A program made the position numbers and the translations under genes. Source: an uncultured Prevotellaceae bacterium (GTDB lineage Bacteria > Bacteroidota > Bacteroidia > Bacteroidales > Muribaculaceae). From it: a stretch of DNA of 40,689 bases. Each line of letters opens with the position of its first letter. Positions within the stretch are counted from its first letter, which is position 1. The notes under the pieces are model-generated. The model made no database searches. It saw nothing but the letters and a program-made list of their open reading frames with translations, and was not told where the DNA came from. The stretch lies in assembly GCA_900318065.1 (NCBI GenBank), contig ONIY01000050.1, positions 1 through 40,689 on the forward strand. The letters run 5' to 3'. Below, one piece after another: positions 23,433 to 32,884 of this stretch.

Positions 23433-24275
23433 ATGATTTTAATTGCTGATTGCGGATCCACCAAGATTGACTGGTGTCTGCTAGACGGAAAAAAGAAAGT
23501 TGCTCAAATCTTCACCACCGGCATGAACGCACTGCTCATGACCGAGGAAGAAATGGCCGAGTGCATCATGACCGAACTCATGCCCAGCCTTCAGGGCTAT
23601 GACGTGACCGAGATTTACTACTATGGCGCCGGCATCATTAGCGACGAAATCAAGAATCAGGTTGTCAACGCTCTCAAGCGCAATATGCCCAACGTGACCA
23701 AGATAGAGGTCGACAGCGACCTGCTTGCAGCTGCACGTGCACTGTGCCAGCACGAGCCAGGCATAGCATGCATTCTGGGCACTGGCAGCAACAGCTGCTA
23801 CTACGACGGCGAGAAAGTGGTCGACAATGTGTCGCCACTGGGCTATATCCTGGGCGATGAGGGAAGCGGTGCCGTGCTGGGCAAGCTCCTCGTGGGCGAC
23901 GTGCTCAAGAAGCAGCTGCCCGAGCACCTGTGCGAGAAGTTTCTCAAGGAGTACAACCTCGACCGCAACACCATCATCGACCGCGTGTACCGCAAGCCTG
24001 CCGCCAACCGATTCCTGGCTCAGTTTGCCCCATTCCTTGAGCACAACATCAACGAGCCATCTATCAAGGCTATCGTGATGCGCTCGTTCACCGATTTCTT
24101 TGTGCGCAACGTTGCCAGTTACCCCAACTACAAGGAGCTGCCCTGCAACTTCGTGGGCTCTATCGCACTGCTGCAGAAGGATGTCCTCACCGAGGCCGCC
24201 AGCAAGCTGGGCATCACCATTGGCACCATTATCCAAGCCCCAATGGAAGGACTCATCAAGTACCACTCAGCTTAA
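23433..24275 (+). CDS. murK: MurK-like N-acetylmuramate/N-acetylglucosamine kinase (BadF family)
   Basis: 280 residues with an intact ASKHA nucleotide site: phosphate-1 ADCGSTKIDW (5-14), GTGSNSCYYDG (116-126) and LGDEGSGAVLGKLLVGDVL. MurK-type BadF kinases convert cytoplasmic MurNAc and GlcNAc to the 6-phosphates with ATP. It lies between murT and murQ, giving the order transporter, kinase, etherase. A second copy at 8852 has lost the Gly and Lys of the phosphate-1 loop, so this gene is the likely working enzyme. Start ATG 23433 gives the usual N-terminus two residues before the first strand. Confidence 0.9.
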   Translation: MILIADCGSTKIDWCLLDGKKKVAQIFTTGMNALLMTEEEMAECIMTELMPSLQGYDVTEIYYYGAGIISDEIKNQVVNALKRNMPNVTKIEVDSDLLAAARALCQHEPGIACILGTGSNSCYYDGEKVVDNVSPLGYILGDEGSGAVLGKLLVGDVLKKQLPEHLCEKFLKEYNLDRNTIIDRVYRKPAANRFLAQFAPFLEHNINEPSIKAIVMRSFTDFFVRNVASYPNYKELPCNFVGSIALLQKDVLTEAASKLGITIGTIIQAPMEGLIKYHSA

Positions 24276-24284
24276 TGCGTAATC

Positions 24285-24332
24285 TAAATACTAGAAAATC
24301 TAGAATGTCTAGAAATCTAGAAGAACTTAACA
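24285..24332. repeat. CTAGA / ACTTAACACT word repeats before and across the murQ start
   Basis: CTAGAAAATCTAGAATGTCT followed by AGAAATCTAGAA repeats the word seen at 19330. Two copies of ACTTAACACT follow (24325-24334 and 24339-24348), the second already inside murQ. Confidence 0.7.
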
Positions 24333-24333
24333 C

Positions 24334-25152
24334 TTGAAACTTAACACTAAGATAAGCGAACAACCTTCTCTCTACAACGATCTTGAAAAGAAGAGTGTGC
24401 ACGAGTTGCTCACCGAGATCAACCAGGAAGACCACAAAGTTGCCGACGCCGTGCAGAAGACCATCCCGCAGGTCGAGAAACTCGTCACTGGCATTGTCGA
24501 GCGCATGAAGCGCGGAGGACGCGTCTTCTACATGGGTGCTGGCACAAGCGGCAGGCTGGGAGTGCTCGACGCCAGTGAGATTCCTCCCTCCTTTGGCATG
24601 GACCCAGGGTGGATTATAGGCCTCATTGCTGGGGGAGACATTGCCCTGCGAAATGCCGTGGAGAATGCCGAGGACGATGAGCAGCAGGGATGGAAAGACC
24701 TGCAGCAGTACAACATCACCAGCAACGATACCGTGGTGGGAATCGCTGCCAGTGGCACCACTCCCTATGTGATAGGCGCACTGCGCGATGCTCGTGCCCA
24801 CGGATGCCTCACCGCTGCCATCACCAGCAACCCCGACGCCCCCGTGAGCGAGGTTGCCGAGATTGCCATCGAGATGATTGTGGGACCCGAATATGTCACC
24901 GGCAGCAGCCGCATGAAGAGTGGCACAGGCCAGAAGATGATTTGCAACATGATCTCCACCAGTGTCATGATCCAAATGGGGCGCGTCAAGGGCAACAAGA
25001 TGGTGAACATGCAGCTCACCAACAAGAAACTCGTGGACCGCGGCACACGCATGGTGGTCGAAGAGCTTGGACTAGGCTACGACGAAGCCAAGCGCCTGCT
25101 CCTGCTCCACGGCAGCGTGAAAAAAGCCTGCGATGCCTATCGTGGGAACTAG
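24334..25152 (+). CDS. murQ: N-acetylmuramic acid 6-phosphate etherase
   Basis: 272 residues of a SIS-fold etherase that splits MurNAc-6-P into GlcNAc-6-P and D-lactate. The family motifs are clear: FYMGAGTSGRLGVLDASEIPPSFG (65-88, with E82 as a catalytic acid), NAEDDEQQG (111-119, E113), GIAASGTTPYVIGAL and SSRMKSGTGQK. The start must be the TTG at 24334 (no in-frame ATG nearby), which yields MKLNTKISEQPSLYNDLEKKS, matching the family N-terminus. That start lies within a repeated word (ACTTAACACT twice), and residues 2-6 are encoded by the second copy, so the repeat seems to have overrun the original start. Slightly shorter than the E. coli protein (298), lacking only a C-terminal extension. 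Confidence 0.93.
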   Translation: MKLNTKISEQPSLYNDLEKKSVHELLTEINQEDHKVADAVQKTIPQVEKLVTGIVERMKRGGRVFYMGAGTSGRLGVLDASEIPPSFGMDPGWIIGLIAGGDIALRNAVENAEDDEQQGWKDLQQYNITSNDTVVGIAASGTTPYVIGALRDARAHGCLTAAITSNPDAPVSEVAEIAIEMIVGPEYVTGSSRMKSGTGQKMICNMISTSVMIQMGRVKGNKMVNMQLTNKKLVDRGTRMVVEELGLGYDEAKRLLLLHGSVKKACDAYRGN

Positions 25153-25154
25153 TG

Positions 25155-25358
25155 CAGAGTACAGAGTACACAGTACAGAGTACAGAGTACAGAGTACAAA
25201 GGACGAAGTACTAAGGACTAAGGACAAAGTAATAATTCCAGCTCCCGCTCCCCCGGAACTTCCGGAAAACCCGGAACTTCCGGAAAACCCGGGACCTCCG
25301 GGACCTCCGGGAAAAACTGACTACTGATAACTGACTACTGATAACTGACTACTTACTA
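25155..25358. repeat. Composite word-repeat spacer (GTACAGA, CCGGAACTT, ACTGATA)
   Basis: The 209-base gap between murQ and the SGNH gene has no gene. It is built of three blocks: GAGTACAGAGTACA words (25155-25200), AAGGAC/AAAGTA words to about 25230, CCGGAACTTCCGGAAAAC and GGGACCTCCGG copies (25255-25314), then CTGACTACTGATAA copies (25317-25358) ending just before the ATG. Each block is strongly self-similar and partly palindromic. Confidence 0.8.
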
Positions 25359-25361
25359 CTC

Positions 25362-26033
25362 ATGAAACGTTTTATTTTAATATTAATAGCGGCGGTGGCT
25401 GCTGTGACTGCAATGCAGGCGCAGCCACCGGCACGCACTGCCAATCAGGACAAGTACTACGTGCGCCGCGCTACCCACTTCGATGACCTGCCCGTCTACC
25501 GTCGCGACATCATCATGCTGGGCAACAGCCTCACCGACGGTGCCGAGTGGAACGAGCTGCTGCGCAACCCGCACGTGAAGAACCGCGGCATCATTGGCGA
25601 CATTGTGCAAGGACTATATGAGCGCATGGAGCCCATCCTCAAGGGCAAGCCCCGCAAGATTTTCATCCTCAGCGGCGTGAACGACGTGTCGCACGGCGTG
25701 GATGGCGACAGCATTGCACGGGCGATGGAGAAACTCATTGTCCTGATCAAGCAACGCTCGCCCAGGACAAAAATCTACCTGCAGTCGATGCTGCCCTTCA
25801 ACACCGACGTGCAGATGTGGAAACTGCTAAAAGACCGCGAGCAAGTGGTGATCGACGGCAACCGCGCCATGGAAGAGGTGTGCAAGCGGCAGCATGTCAC
25901 CTGGATCAACCTCTACCCTCTCTTCGTGGACAAGAACGGCAAGCTGCGCGAAGAACTCACCAACGACGGCCTGCACCTGCTGGGACCAGGCTACCTGATT
26001 TGGCGCGATGCCATCCTGAAGTACACCCGATAG
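25362..26033 (+). CDS. Secreted SGNH/GDSL hydrolase
   Basis: 223 residues with a signal peptide (about 1-20, ending MQAQ). SGNH blocks: GNSLTDG with nucleophile S56, RGIIGD, the block III GVND, and NDGLHLLGPGY with D202 and H205. The family contains esterases that remove acetyl groups from sugars. Last gene of the salvage operon, before the terminator at 26134. Removing O-acetyl groups from MurNAc, which otherwise block muramidases, would suit the location, but is inference; sialate or xylan esterases share the fold. Confidence 0.85.
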   Translation: MKRFILILIAAVAAVTAMQAQPPARTANQDKYYVRRATHFDDLPVYRRDIIMLGNSLTDGAEWNELLRNPHVKNRGIIGDIVQGLYERMEPILKGKPRKIFILSGVNDVSHGVDGDSIARAMEKLIVLIKQRSPRTKIYLQSMLPFNTDVQMWKLLKDREQVVIDGNRAMEEVCKRQHVTWINLYPLFVDKNGKLREELTNDGLHLLGPGYLIWRDAILKYTR

Positions 26034-26133
26034 CATCTCAACATCTAAACATAATTTTGCCATTAGTGGCTATCGGCCAAAATGAGTGGTGCAAAGTGAT
26101 GAAGAGTTAATGTCATAGCACCTCTCTCAAAGC

Positions 26134-26168
26134 AAAAAAGACTCCCAGGAATTTTGGGAGTCTTTTTT
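26134..26168. terminator. Bidirectional intrinsic terminator
   Basis: AAAAAA-GACTCCCA (26140-26147), 7-base loop, TGGGAGTC (26155-26162)-TTTTTT. The symmetrical A and T tracts let it stop both the salvage operon and the leftward tRNA-His transcript. Confidence 0.9.
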
Positions 26169-26174
26169 GTGGTG

Positions 26175-26249
<75 letters not shown>

Positions 26250-26270
26250 ATGTTTTTTCAATTGCGACTG

Positions 26271-26301
26271 CAAAGGTAAGCACTTTTTTTCAATCGTGCA
26301 A
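26271..26301 (-). promoter_or_regulatory. Promoter of tRNA-His
   Basis: Minus strand TTG (26301-26299), 20-base spacer, TACCTTTG (26278-26271): a textbook Bacteroidota promoter ending 22 bases before the tRNA. Confidence 0.85.
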
Positions 26302-26356
26302 CACTTACCTGATTTTTTTGTTGATTTTTCTTTTTTGCCCCCCTGCTTGAGGTGCC

Positions 26357-27523
26357 TCACGCGTTCTCCTTGAGGTTCACCATCTGTCCCATGCAGTACA
26401 CTGCATGCAGCTTGATGTCCTTATCGAGGATGATGACATCGGCATCCTTGCCACGCTGCAGCGAGCCCTTGCGGTCGTAGACGCCCATGATGCGGGCAGG
26501 CGTCTCGGCAACCATGCGGCAAGCGTCCTGCAGTGGAATCTCGGCCATGTGCACGGCAGTGGCTATCAGGCGGTCCATCGTGGCGATGCTGCCTGCCAGT
26601 GCCGAGCGGTCGGCGAGTTTGCACACTCCATCCTCGATGATTACACGCGGGTCAAACGCCTTGTTGCTGTCGCTGGCAGCCACCGCCAGGGCATCGGTCA
26701 CCATCGCTGTGCGCTCCACGCCCTTAGTGTGGTACACCAGTTTGAGCAGCGTGGGCGGCACGTGGATGCCATCGGCAATCATCTCCACCGTCATGTTCTC
26801 CATCAGGTAAACCGCCTCGACAGTGCCGGCGTGCTTGAACTCTCGCACGTTGTGGAAGCCAGGCATGCCGTTGTAGAAATGGGTGGCGTGGGTATATCCT
26901 GCCTCGTAGGCCTCCTTCACGTGGTCATACTCGGCAGCGGTGTGGGCTATTGAGGGCAACACGTCCTTAGCCGTGAGATACCTGCCCATCTCTATCACGC
27001 CAGGCAGCTCGGGAGCCGAGTCCCAACGCTTGATGCAGTTGAAATCCTCCACCACGTGCTCATACTCGTTGGGGTCGGGCAGGCGAATGAGCTCAGGCAT
27101 CTGGGCACCAGCCTTCAACGGGTTGAAATAGGGCCCCTCAAGGTGCAGTCCCAGCACCCCGCTGAAGGGGTCCTCGATGAGTTCGTCGCAGGTTTGGGCT
27201 GCAGTCTCAATCATGGGCAGTGTTGCCGACGACAACGTGGGGAATATCGACGTTGTGCCATGACGGCGATGAGCCATCACAGCGGCGCGGAACGCCTCCT
27301 CGGTGCCCTCCATGAAGTCGTGGCCTCCACCGCCATGGCAATGAAGCTCTATGCCACCCGGAACCACATGCATCCCCAGGGCGTTTATCGCCGTGTCGGC
27401 ACGTGGCTCGATGTGGCTGTTCTTGCGGATCTCCACTATGCGTGAGTCCTCAAAGAGCAGCGAGCCACCATTTATCCACCCCGATGGAGTGAGTATATGA
27501 CCGTTGTAAATCTGGGTTAACAT
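26357..27523 (-). CDS. nagA: N-acetylglucosamine-6-phosphate deacetylase
   Basis: 388 residues of an amidohydrolase that converts GlcNAc-6-P to glucosamine-6-P and acetate. Metal and active-site residues are visible: H61 and H63 in ELHCHGGGGHDF, E129 in GLHLEGPYF, H194 in SIAHTAAEYDHV, H215 in HATHFYNGM and the catalytic D277 in MVTDALAV. It takes the product of MurQ, so it completes the salvage route although it lies beyond tRNA-His on the opposite strand with its own promoter. nagB is not in the window. Cytoplasmic, full length. Confidence 0.94.
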   Translation of the reverse strand: MLTQIYNGHILTPSGWINGGSLLFEDSRIVEIRKNSHIEPRADTAINALGMHVVPGGIELHCHGGGGHDFMEGTEEAFRAAVMAHRRHGTTSIFPTLSSATLPMIETAAQTCDELIEDPFSGVLGLHLEGPYFNPLKAGAQMPELIRLPDPNEYEHVVEDFNCIKRWDSAPELPGVIEMGRYLTAKDVLPSIAHTAAEYDHVKEAYEAGYTHATHFYNGMPGFHNVREFKHAGTVEAVYLMENMTVEMIADGIHVPPTLLKLVYHTKGVERTAMVTDALAVAASDSNKAFDPRVIIEDGVCKLADRSALAGSIATMDRLIATAVHMAEIPLQDACRMVAETPARIMGVYDRKGSLQRGKDADVIILDKDIKLHAVYCMGQMVNLKENA

Positions 27524-27591
27524 AAGCGACTAAAAAGTGTGTGTTCTATTGAATGCCTCAAGGTCAACGGACCTTATATTTTTTCTAATCA

Positions 27592-27599
27592 CAAAGGTA
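27592..27599 (-). promoter_or_regulatory. -7 box of nagA
   Basis: TACCTTTG on the minus strand, 69 bases before the nagA ATG; the nearest suitable TTG is 22 bases upstream. The leader can form a small AAGGTC/GACCTT hairpin at about 27580-27565. The 312-base gap to pepT (27524-27835) contains only the two divergent promoters and A/T-rich DNA. Confidence 0.55.
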
Positions 27600-27783
27600 G
27601 TACATTTTTTTCAATAAAACACAAAAAAATCGAAAATAATCTATAATGAATGTGAATGAGCTGTGCAAAATAGGCAAAACATCGCCCAGCAACACATTAC
27701 CGGGCGTGAATGCTTTTATCAATAGTGATTAGTGAATGATGGTATTATTTTTGTAAAATAGTAGTTTTTTAGAGAAAAAATTG

Positions 27784-27791
27784 TATTTTTG
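27784..27791 (+). promoter_or_regulatory. -7 box of pepT
   Basis: TATTTTTG followed by CAG matches TAnnTTTG, 44 bases before the ATG at 27836; no clear -33 TTG. Confidence 0.5.
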
Positions 27792-27835
27792 CAGAAAATA
27801 ATAAGAGAATAATTTATTAACTAGAAAATATCATT

Positions 27836-29059
27836 ATGACACCATTAATTGAACGTTTTATCAAGTATGTGAAGTTTGAAACCACCAGTGACGAGAACAC
27901 TGGCGTAACACCTTCAACCCCAACCCAAATGGTCTTTGCCAAGGAATTGAAGAAAGACCTTGAGGAAATGGGCCTTAGCGAGGTGTCGCTCGACGACAAC
28001 GGCTACCTCTATGCCACCCTGCCCGCCAACACCGACAAACCGCTGCCCACCATTGGCTTTATTGCCCACATGGACACTGCCCCCGACATGAGCGGCCTCA
28101 ACGTGAAGCCACGCATCGTGGAGAAATATGCCGGCGGTCCCATCACCCTCAACGAGGAACAGGGCATCGTGCTCGACCCAGTGCAGTTCCCCGAGCTTGA
28201 CGACCACATTGGCCAGGACCTTATCGTGACCGACGGCACTACCCTGCTGGGCGCCGACGACAAGGCCGGCATCGCCGAGATCGTTAGCGCCATCGAGTGG
28301 TTCCAGCAGCACCCCGAGGTGAAGCACGGCAAGATTCGCATTGGCTTCAACCCCGACGAGGAGATTGGACTTGGAGCTCACAAGTTTGACGTGGAGAAAT
28401 TTGGTTGTGACTGGGCCTACACCATGGACGGCGGCGCCGAGGGAGAGCTCGAATATGAGAACTTCAACGCTGCCAGCGCCAAGATTACCATCAAGGGCCT
28501 GAACGTGCACCCAGGAATGGCTAAGAACAAGATGATCAACGCCATCCTCGTTGCTGGCAAGCTCATGTCGCTGCTGCCCGAGAGCCAGACACCCGCCACC
28601 ACCGAGAAATATGAGGGATTCTACCACATCGTGGGCATTGAGGGCACTGTTGAGGAGTGCCGTCTCACCTACATCATCCGCGACCACGACCGCGAGCGCT
28701 TTGAAGCACGCAAGGCCGAGGTGAAGCGCGTGGTAGCCTTCATCAATGGCACTTATGGCGACATCGCCACCGTCGAGCTCAAGGACCAGTACTACAACAT
28801 GCGCGAGAAGATCGAGCCCGTGATGCACATCATCGATATTGCCGAGCAAGCCATGGAGCGCGCTGGCGTTAAGCCCAAAGTGCAGCCCATTCGCGGCGGC
28901 ACCGACGGTGCACAGCTCTCGTTCAAGAACCTGCCATGCCCCAACATCTTTGCCGGCGGCATGAACATGCACGGCCGCTACGAGTACGTCTCCATCCAGG
29001 CAATGGAAAAGGCCATGATGACAGTGGTAGAAATCTGCAAGATTGTAGCCGAGAGATAA
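27836..29059 (+). CDS. pepT: Peptidase T (tripeptide aminopeptidase)
   Basis: 407 residues, the standard length. The M20 di-zinc set is present: H78 and D80 in [10 protein letters not shown], the bridging Asp in LGADDKAG (141-142), E175-E176 in NPDEEIGLG, and a late His in MNMHGRYEY. PepT releases the N-terminal residue from tripeptides in the cytoplasm. It has its own promoter and terminator. It could process peptides released by wall turnover, but that is not specific to the enzyme. Confidence 0.96.
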   Translation: MTPLIERFIKYVKFETTSDENTGVTPSTPTQMVFAKELKKDLEEMGLSEVSLDDNGYLYATLPANTDKPLPTIGFIAHMDTAPDMSGLNVKPRIVEKYAGGPITLNEEQGIVLDPVQFPELDDHIGQDLIVTDGTTLLGADDKAGIAEIVSAIEWFQQHPEVKHGKIRIGFNPDEEIGLGAHKFDVEKFGCDWAYTMDGGAEGELEYENFNAASAKITIKGLNVHPGMAKNKMINAILVAGKLMSLLPESQTPATTEKYEGFYHIVGIEGTVEECRLTYIIRDHDRERFEARKAEVKRVVAFINGTYGDIATVELKDQYYNMREKIEPVMHIIDIAEQAMERAGVKPKVQPIRGGTDGAQLSFKNLPCPNIFAGGMNMHGRYEYVSIQAMEKAMMTVVEICKIVAER

Positions 29060-29088
29060 TCGCCACAAGTGCTTTTCAAAACACCCAC

Positions 29089-29121
29089 AAGGCAGGAGCA
29101 TCACAATGTTCCTGCCTTTTT
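29089..29121 (+). terminator. Intrinsic terminator after pepT
   Basis: AAGGCAGGA (29089-29097) pairs with TCCTGCCTT (29110-29118), extended inward by CAT/ATG, followed by a U-rich TTTTTC. Confidence 0.85.
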
Positions 29122-29125
29122 CTTC

Positions 29126-29143
29126 CCCCTCGAATTCGAGGGG
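29126..29143. repeat. Palindrome CCCCTCGAATTCGAGGGG
   Basis: A perfect 18-bp palindrome directly after the pepT terminator, followed by GTTAAAAAAAGAGGCGGGGTTAAA-type G-rich sequence. It looks like one of the short dispersed palindromic elements of Bacteroidales intergenic DNA; the hairpin TCCCCCTCAGAGGGGGA at 29344-29360 is similar. Confidence 0.5.
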
Positions 29144-29220
29144 TTAAAAAAAGAGGCGGGGTTAAAGCCACATAAACCAAATAAACAATCAAAAAAACAT
29201 TCATTTCAAAAGTTTTTTCG

Positions 29221-29360
29221 TAACTTTGCAGCTTGATAAAGATTTGGCACATTTTTTGCTATAGCATCTTTTTTAAAATAAAACAATCACGTTTCTAAAA
29301 TAGGCGAATGACCCTACACGACGTAAGATATGATATAACCAACTCCCCCTCAGAGGGGGA
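29221..29360 (+). promoter_or_regulatory. secA -7 box and leader hairpin
   Basis: TAACTTTG (29221-29228) fits a -7 box 173 bases before the secA ATG, so the mRNA has a long leader. A 7-bp hairpin TCCCCCT/AGGGGGA (29344-29360) sits 40 bases before the start. No leader peptide stands out. Confidence 0.5.
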
Positions 29361-29400
29361 ACTTACCCTTGCAAATTAAATAAAACACAAAATACACGAC

Positions 29401-32400
29401 ATGTCATTTAATAGTTTTTTGAAATCAATCTTCGGCAACAAGAGCGACCGAGACCTGAAGAAACTCATGCCCATCGTGCGTGATATTCAGAAGGTGTACC
29501 CCGAGATCGAGCAGTTGTCGAACGACGAGTTGCGCGCACGCAGCGCAGCCATCAGAGAGGAGATACAAGAGTATGTGAAGCCACAACGCGACGAGATTGC
29601 TGCCATTAAGGCAGAAATCGAGACGCTGGAATATGAGCAGCGCGAGCCCCTGTGGGCCAAGGTTGACAAAATTGAGAAAGAAGTGCTCGAGCGCATCGAG
29701 GAGAAACTCAACGACGTGCTGCCAGTAGTGTTCGCTATCGTCAAGGACACTGCACGACGCTTCACCGAGAACGAGGACATTGAGGTGACAGCCACCGACT
29801 TTGACCGCAAGCTTGCTGCCGACGGGCACGACTTCCTCGACATCGAGGGCGACAAGGCCATCTACCACAACACCTGGGTAGCCGGTGGCAACGAGATGAC
29901 ATGGAACATGATTCACTACGACGTGCAGCTCATTGGTGGCTCGGTATTGCATCAAGGCAAGATTGCCGAGATGGCTACTGGTGAGGGTAAGACCCTCGTG
30001 GCCACGCTGCCAGTGTTCCTCAACGCCCTGGCAGGATGCGGCGTGCATGTGGTTACCGTCAACGACTACCTCGCCAAGCGTGACTCGGAGTGGATGGGAC
30101 CGCTCTACATGTTCCACGGCTTGAGCGTGGCATGTATCGACAAGACTGAGCCTAACAGCCTAGAGCGTCGCGAAGCCTACAACTGCGACATCACCTTTGG
30201 TACCAACAGTGAGTTTGGCTTCGACTACCTGCGCGACAACATGGCAATGGAGCCCGAAGATTGCGTGCAGCGTCCACACCACTATGCCATCGTCGACGAG
30301 GTGGACTCGGTGCTCATTGACGACGCCCGCACTCCATTGATTATCTCAGGTCCCGTGCCCCGCGGCGAGGACCAGATGTTTGACGAATACAAACCCAACG
30401 TTGAGCGCCTTTACTCGGCCCAGCGCAGCCTCGTGACCCAGCTGCTGAGCGACGCTCGCCGCATGATGGCAAGCGACGACGACAACGAGCGCAAGGAAGG
30501 CACGCTGCTGCTCTTCCGTGCCTACAAGGGCCTGCCCAAGTACAAGCCACTCATCAAGTACCTCTCGCAAGAGGGCGTGAAGCAGGCTATGCTCAAGGTC
30601 GAGGCATTCTACATGCAAGACAACAGCCGCGAGATGCACGTGGTGACCGACCCGCTGTACTTCATTATCGAGGAGCAGAACAACACTGTGGAGATCACCG
30701 ACAAGGGTATTGACGTGCTCACCCGTGGCACCGACGACCCCAAGTTCTTCGTCCTGCCCGACATTGCCAGCGAACTCTCGGCAGTGACCAACGAGCCACT
30801 GAGCGAGGACGAGAAACTGCAAAAGAAAGACGAGCTGCTGCAAAACTACTCGGTAAAAGCCGAGCGCGTGCACACCGTCACTCAGCTGCTCAAGGCCTAC
30901 ACCCTCTTTAACCGCGACGACGAGTACATCGTCGACGAGGAAGGAAAGGTGAAGATCGTTGATGAGCAGACAGGCCGCATCATGGAAGGCCGCCGCTACA
31001 GCGACGGTCTGCACCAGGCCATCGAGGCCAAGGAGGGCGTGAAGGTGGAGGCCGCTACCCAGACCTTTGCCACCATCACACTGCAGAACTACTTCCGCAT
31101 GTATCACAAGCTTGCCGGTATGACCGGTACCGCCATGACCGAGGCAGGTGAGTTCTGGGAGATCTACAAACTCGATGTTGTAAACATCCCCACCAACCGC
31201 CCAGTCATCCGCAAGGACCAGCCCGACCGCGTGTTCAAGACCGAGAAGGAGAAGTTCAATGCCGTGATTGAGGAAATCGTGAAGATGCGCGAGATGGGAC
31301 GACCCACGCTGGTGGGTACCACCTCGGTAGAGATCTCGGAGCGCTTGAGCCGCCAGCTCAGCCTGCGACACATCGAGCACAACGTGCTCAACGCCAAGCT
31401 GCACCAGAAGGAGGCCGACATTGTGGCACAAGCCGGCCGTCAGGTCAACGGCAAGGGCGTGGTAACCATTGCCACCAACATGGCAGGTCGTGGTACCGAT
31501 ATCAAGCTCACCCCCGAGGTTAAGGAAGCCGGCGGTCTCGCCATCATTGGCACCGAGCGCCACGAGTCACGCCGCGTCGACAACCAGTTGCGCGGTCGTG
31601 CCGGACGTCAAGGCGACCCTGGCAGCTCGGTATTCTTCGTGTCGTTTGAAGACAAGGTGATGCGTCTGTTTGCCAGCGAGCGCGTTGTCAAGCTGCTCGA
31701 CCGCCTGGGTCTGCACGACGGCGAGATGATTGAGTCGCCCATGGTAACCAAGAGCATCGAGAACGCACAGAAACGCGTCGAGGAGAACAACTTTGGCATC
31801 CGCAAGCACACCCTTGAATATGACGACGTGATGAACGCGCAGCGCAAGGTGATCTACACCCGCCGCCACCACGCCCTGCTGGGTGAGCGCATTGGCACCG
31901 ACATCATCAACACCATCTACGACAGCATCGAGGACACTGTCAACAAGTACGGCCCTTCGGAATATGAAGACATGCGAATGCATGTGCTCTCAACATTTGC
32001 TCTTGAGCCTCCATTTGACGAGGACACCTATCGCAAGCAAGACAGCCAGAAGAATATTGAACAGCTCTTCGACGCTGTGCTCGCTGCTTTCCGTCGCAAG
32101 ACCGAGCGCCTCTCGGAGGTTGCCAACCCTGTGATCCAGAGCATCTGCCAGCAGCAGATGAGCGAGGGAGCACCCGAGCCTCAAGGCAAGATGCGCGTGC
32201 CCATCACCGACGGCAAGCGCACCTATGGCATCGTCATCGACATGAAGGAAGCCTACGAGACCCAGAGCAAATGCATCGCCAAGGCTTGGCAAAAGGCAAT
32301 CATGCTGCTCTCTATCGACGAGAGCTGGAAGGTTCACCTGCGTGAGCTCGACCAGTTGCGACAGAGCGTGCAGAACGCAAGCTATGAGCAGAAGGATCCA

Positions 32401-32754
32401 TTGGTGATCTACAAACTCGAGTCGTTCGACCTCTTCAAGGTGATGCTCGCCGACATGAACAACAAGTTCATCTCGTCGCTCATGCGCGGACAGATTCCTG
32501 TGCAAAATGAGAGCGACGTGCAGCGCGCTGCCGACAACGAGCCTCGACGCCGCCAGCAATACAGCGAGGGACGCGGACAGGATGCTGTGGCTGCAGCAGC
32601 AGCAGCGCAGCGACAGGCAGGTATGGGCGCAAGCCAGGCAGGACGTGGCCCAGTAGCACCCATCCGCAACGAGGGGCCAAAGATTGGCCGCAACGATCCA
32701 TGCCCATGCGGCAGCGGCAAGAAGTATAAGAACTGCCACGGCCGCGGCCTGTAA
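29401..32754 (+). CDS. secA: Preprotein translocase ATPase SecA
   Basis: 1117 residues, long as usual for Bacteroidota SecA (E. coli 901) because of insertions in the nucleotide-binding and scaffold regions. Seen: Walker A MATGEGKT (191-198), the DEAD-type [14 protein letters not shown] (D299-E300), helicase motif [23 protein letters not shown]-like [19 protein letters not shown], a low-complexity Ala/Gln-rich linker ([13 protein letters not shown]) and the zinc-binding [14 protein letters not shown] tail for SecB or ribosome contact. It drives preproteins through SecYEG with ATP. Single gene with long leader and a terminator at 32801. Confidence 0.98.
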   Translation: MSFNSFLKSIFGNKSDRDLKKLMPIVRDIQKVYPEIEQLSNDELRARSAAIREEIQEYVKPQRDEIAAIKAEIETLEYEQREPLWAKVDKIEKEVLERIEEKLNDVLPVVFAIVKDTARRFTENEDIEVTATDFDRKLAADGHDFLDIEGDKAIYHNTWVAGGNEMTWNMIHYDVQLIGGSVLHQGKIAEMATGEGKTLVATLPVFLNALAGCGVHVVTVNDYLAKRDSEWMGPLYMFHGLSVACIDKTEPNSLERREAYNCDITFGTNSEFGFDYLRDNMAMEPEDCVQRPHHYAIVDEVDSVLIDDARTPLIISGPVPRGEDQMFDEYKPNVERLYSAQRSLVTQLLSDARRMMASDDDNERKEGTLLLFRAYKGLPKYKPLIKYLSQEGVKQAMLKVEAFYMQDNSREMHVVTDPLYFIIEEQNNTVEITDKGIDVLTRGTDDPKFFVLPDIASELSAVTNEPLSEDEKLQKKDELLQNYSVKAERVHTVTQLLKAYTLFNRDDEYIVDEEGKVKIVDEQTGRIMEGRRYSDGLHQAIEAKEGVKVEAATQTFATITLQNYFRMYHKLAGMTGTAMTEAGEFWEIYKLDVVNIPTNRPVIRKDQPDRVFKTEKEKFNAVIEEIVKMREMGRPTLVGTTSVEISERLSRQLSLRHIEHNVLNAKLHQKEADIVAQAGRQVNGKGVVTIATNMAGRGTDIKLTPEVKEAGGLAIIGTERHESRRVDNQLRGRAGRQGDPGSSVFFVSFEDKVMRLFASERVVKLLDRLGLHDGEMIESPMVTKSIENAQKRVEENNFGIRKHTLEYDDVMNAQRKVIYTRRHHALLGERIGTDIINTIYDSIEDTVNKYGPSEYEDMRMHVLSTFALEPPFDEDTYRKQDSQKNIEQLFDAVLAAFRRKTERLSEVANPVIQSICQQQMSEGAPEPQGKMRVPITDGKRTYGIVIDMKEAYETQSKCIAKAWQKAIMLLSIDESWKVHLRELDQLRQSVQNASYEQKDPLVIYKLESFDLFKVMLADMNNKFISSLMRGQIPVQNESDVQRAADNEPRRRQQYSEGRGQDAVAAAAAAQRQAGMGASQAGRGPVAPIRNEGPKIGRNDPCPCGSGKKYKNCHGRGL

Positions 32755-32800
32755 GCAACGCTAATGCACGATCTTGACTGCGACCAGTTAATGCAGTAAA

Positions 32801-32841
32801 AAGAATAATCCCTTGAGCTTAATGCCCAAGGGATTATTCTT
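32801..32841. terminator. Terminator shared by secA and the convergent gene
   Basis: Perfect 15-bp stem AAGAATAATCCCTTG/CAAGGGATTATTCTT with an 11-base loop. The T-tract (TTTTTA) is on the minus side, favouring the leftward gene, but it lies between two convergent genes. Confidence 0.8.
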
Positions 32842-32884
32842 CACCCATTTCATGCCACGTGCCTGATTAAGCACTGTGACTTGT

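Noticed and set aside
27914-29104. 396-codon minus-strand frame opposite pepT
   Set aside because: Shadow frame with no motif; pepT has all catalytic residues.
30346-31563. 405-codon minus-strand frame opposite secA
   Set aside because: Low-complexity Leu/Val/His-rich shadow; secA is certain.
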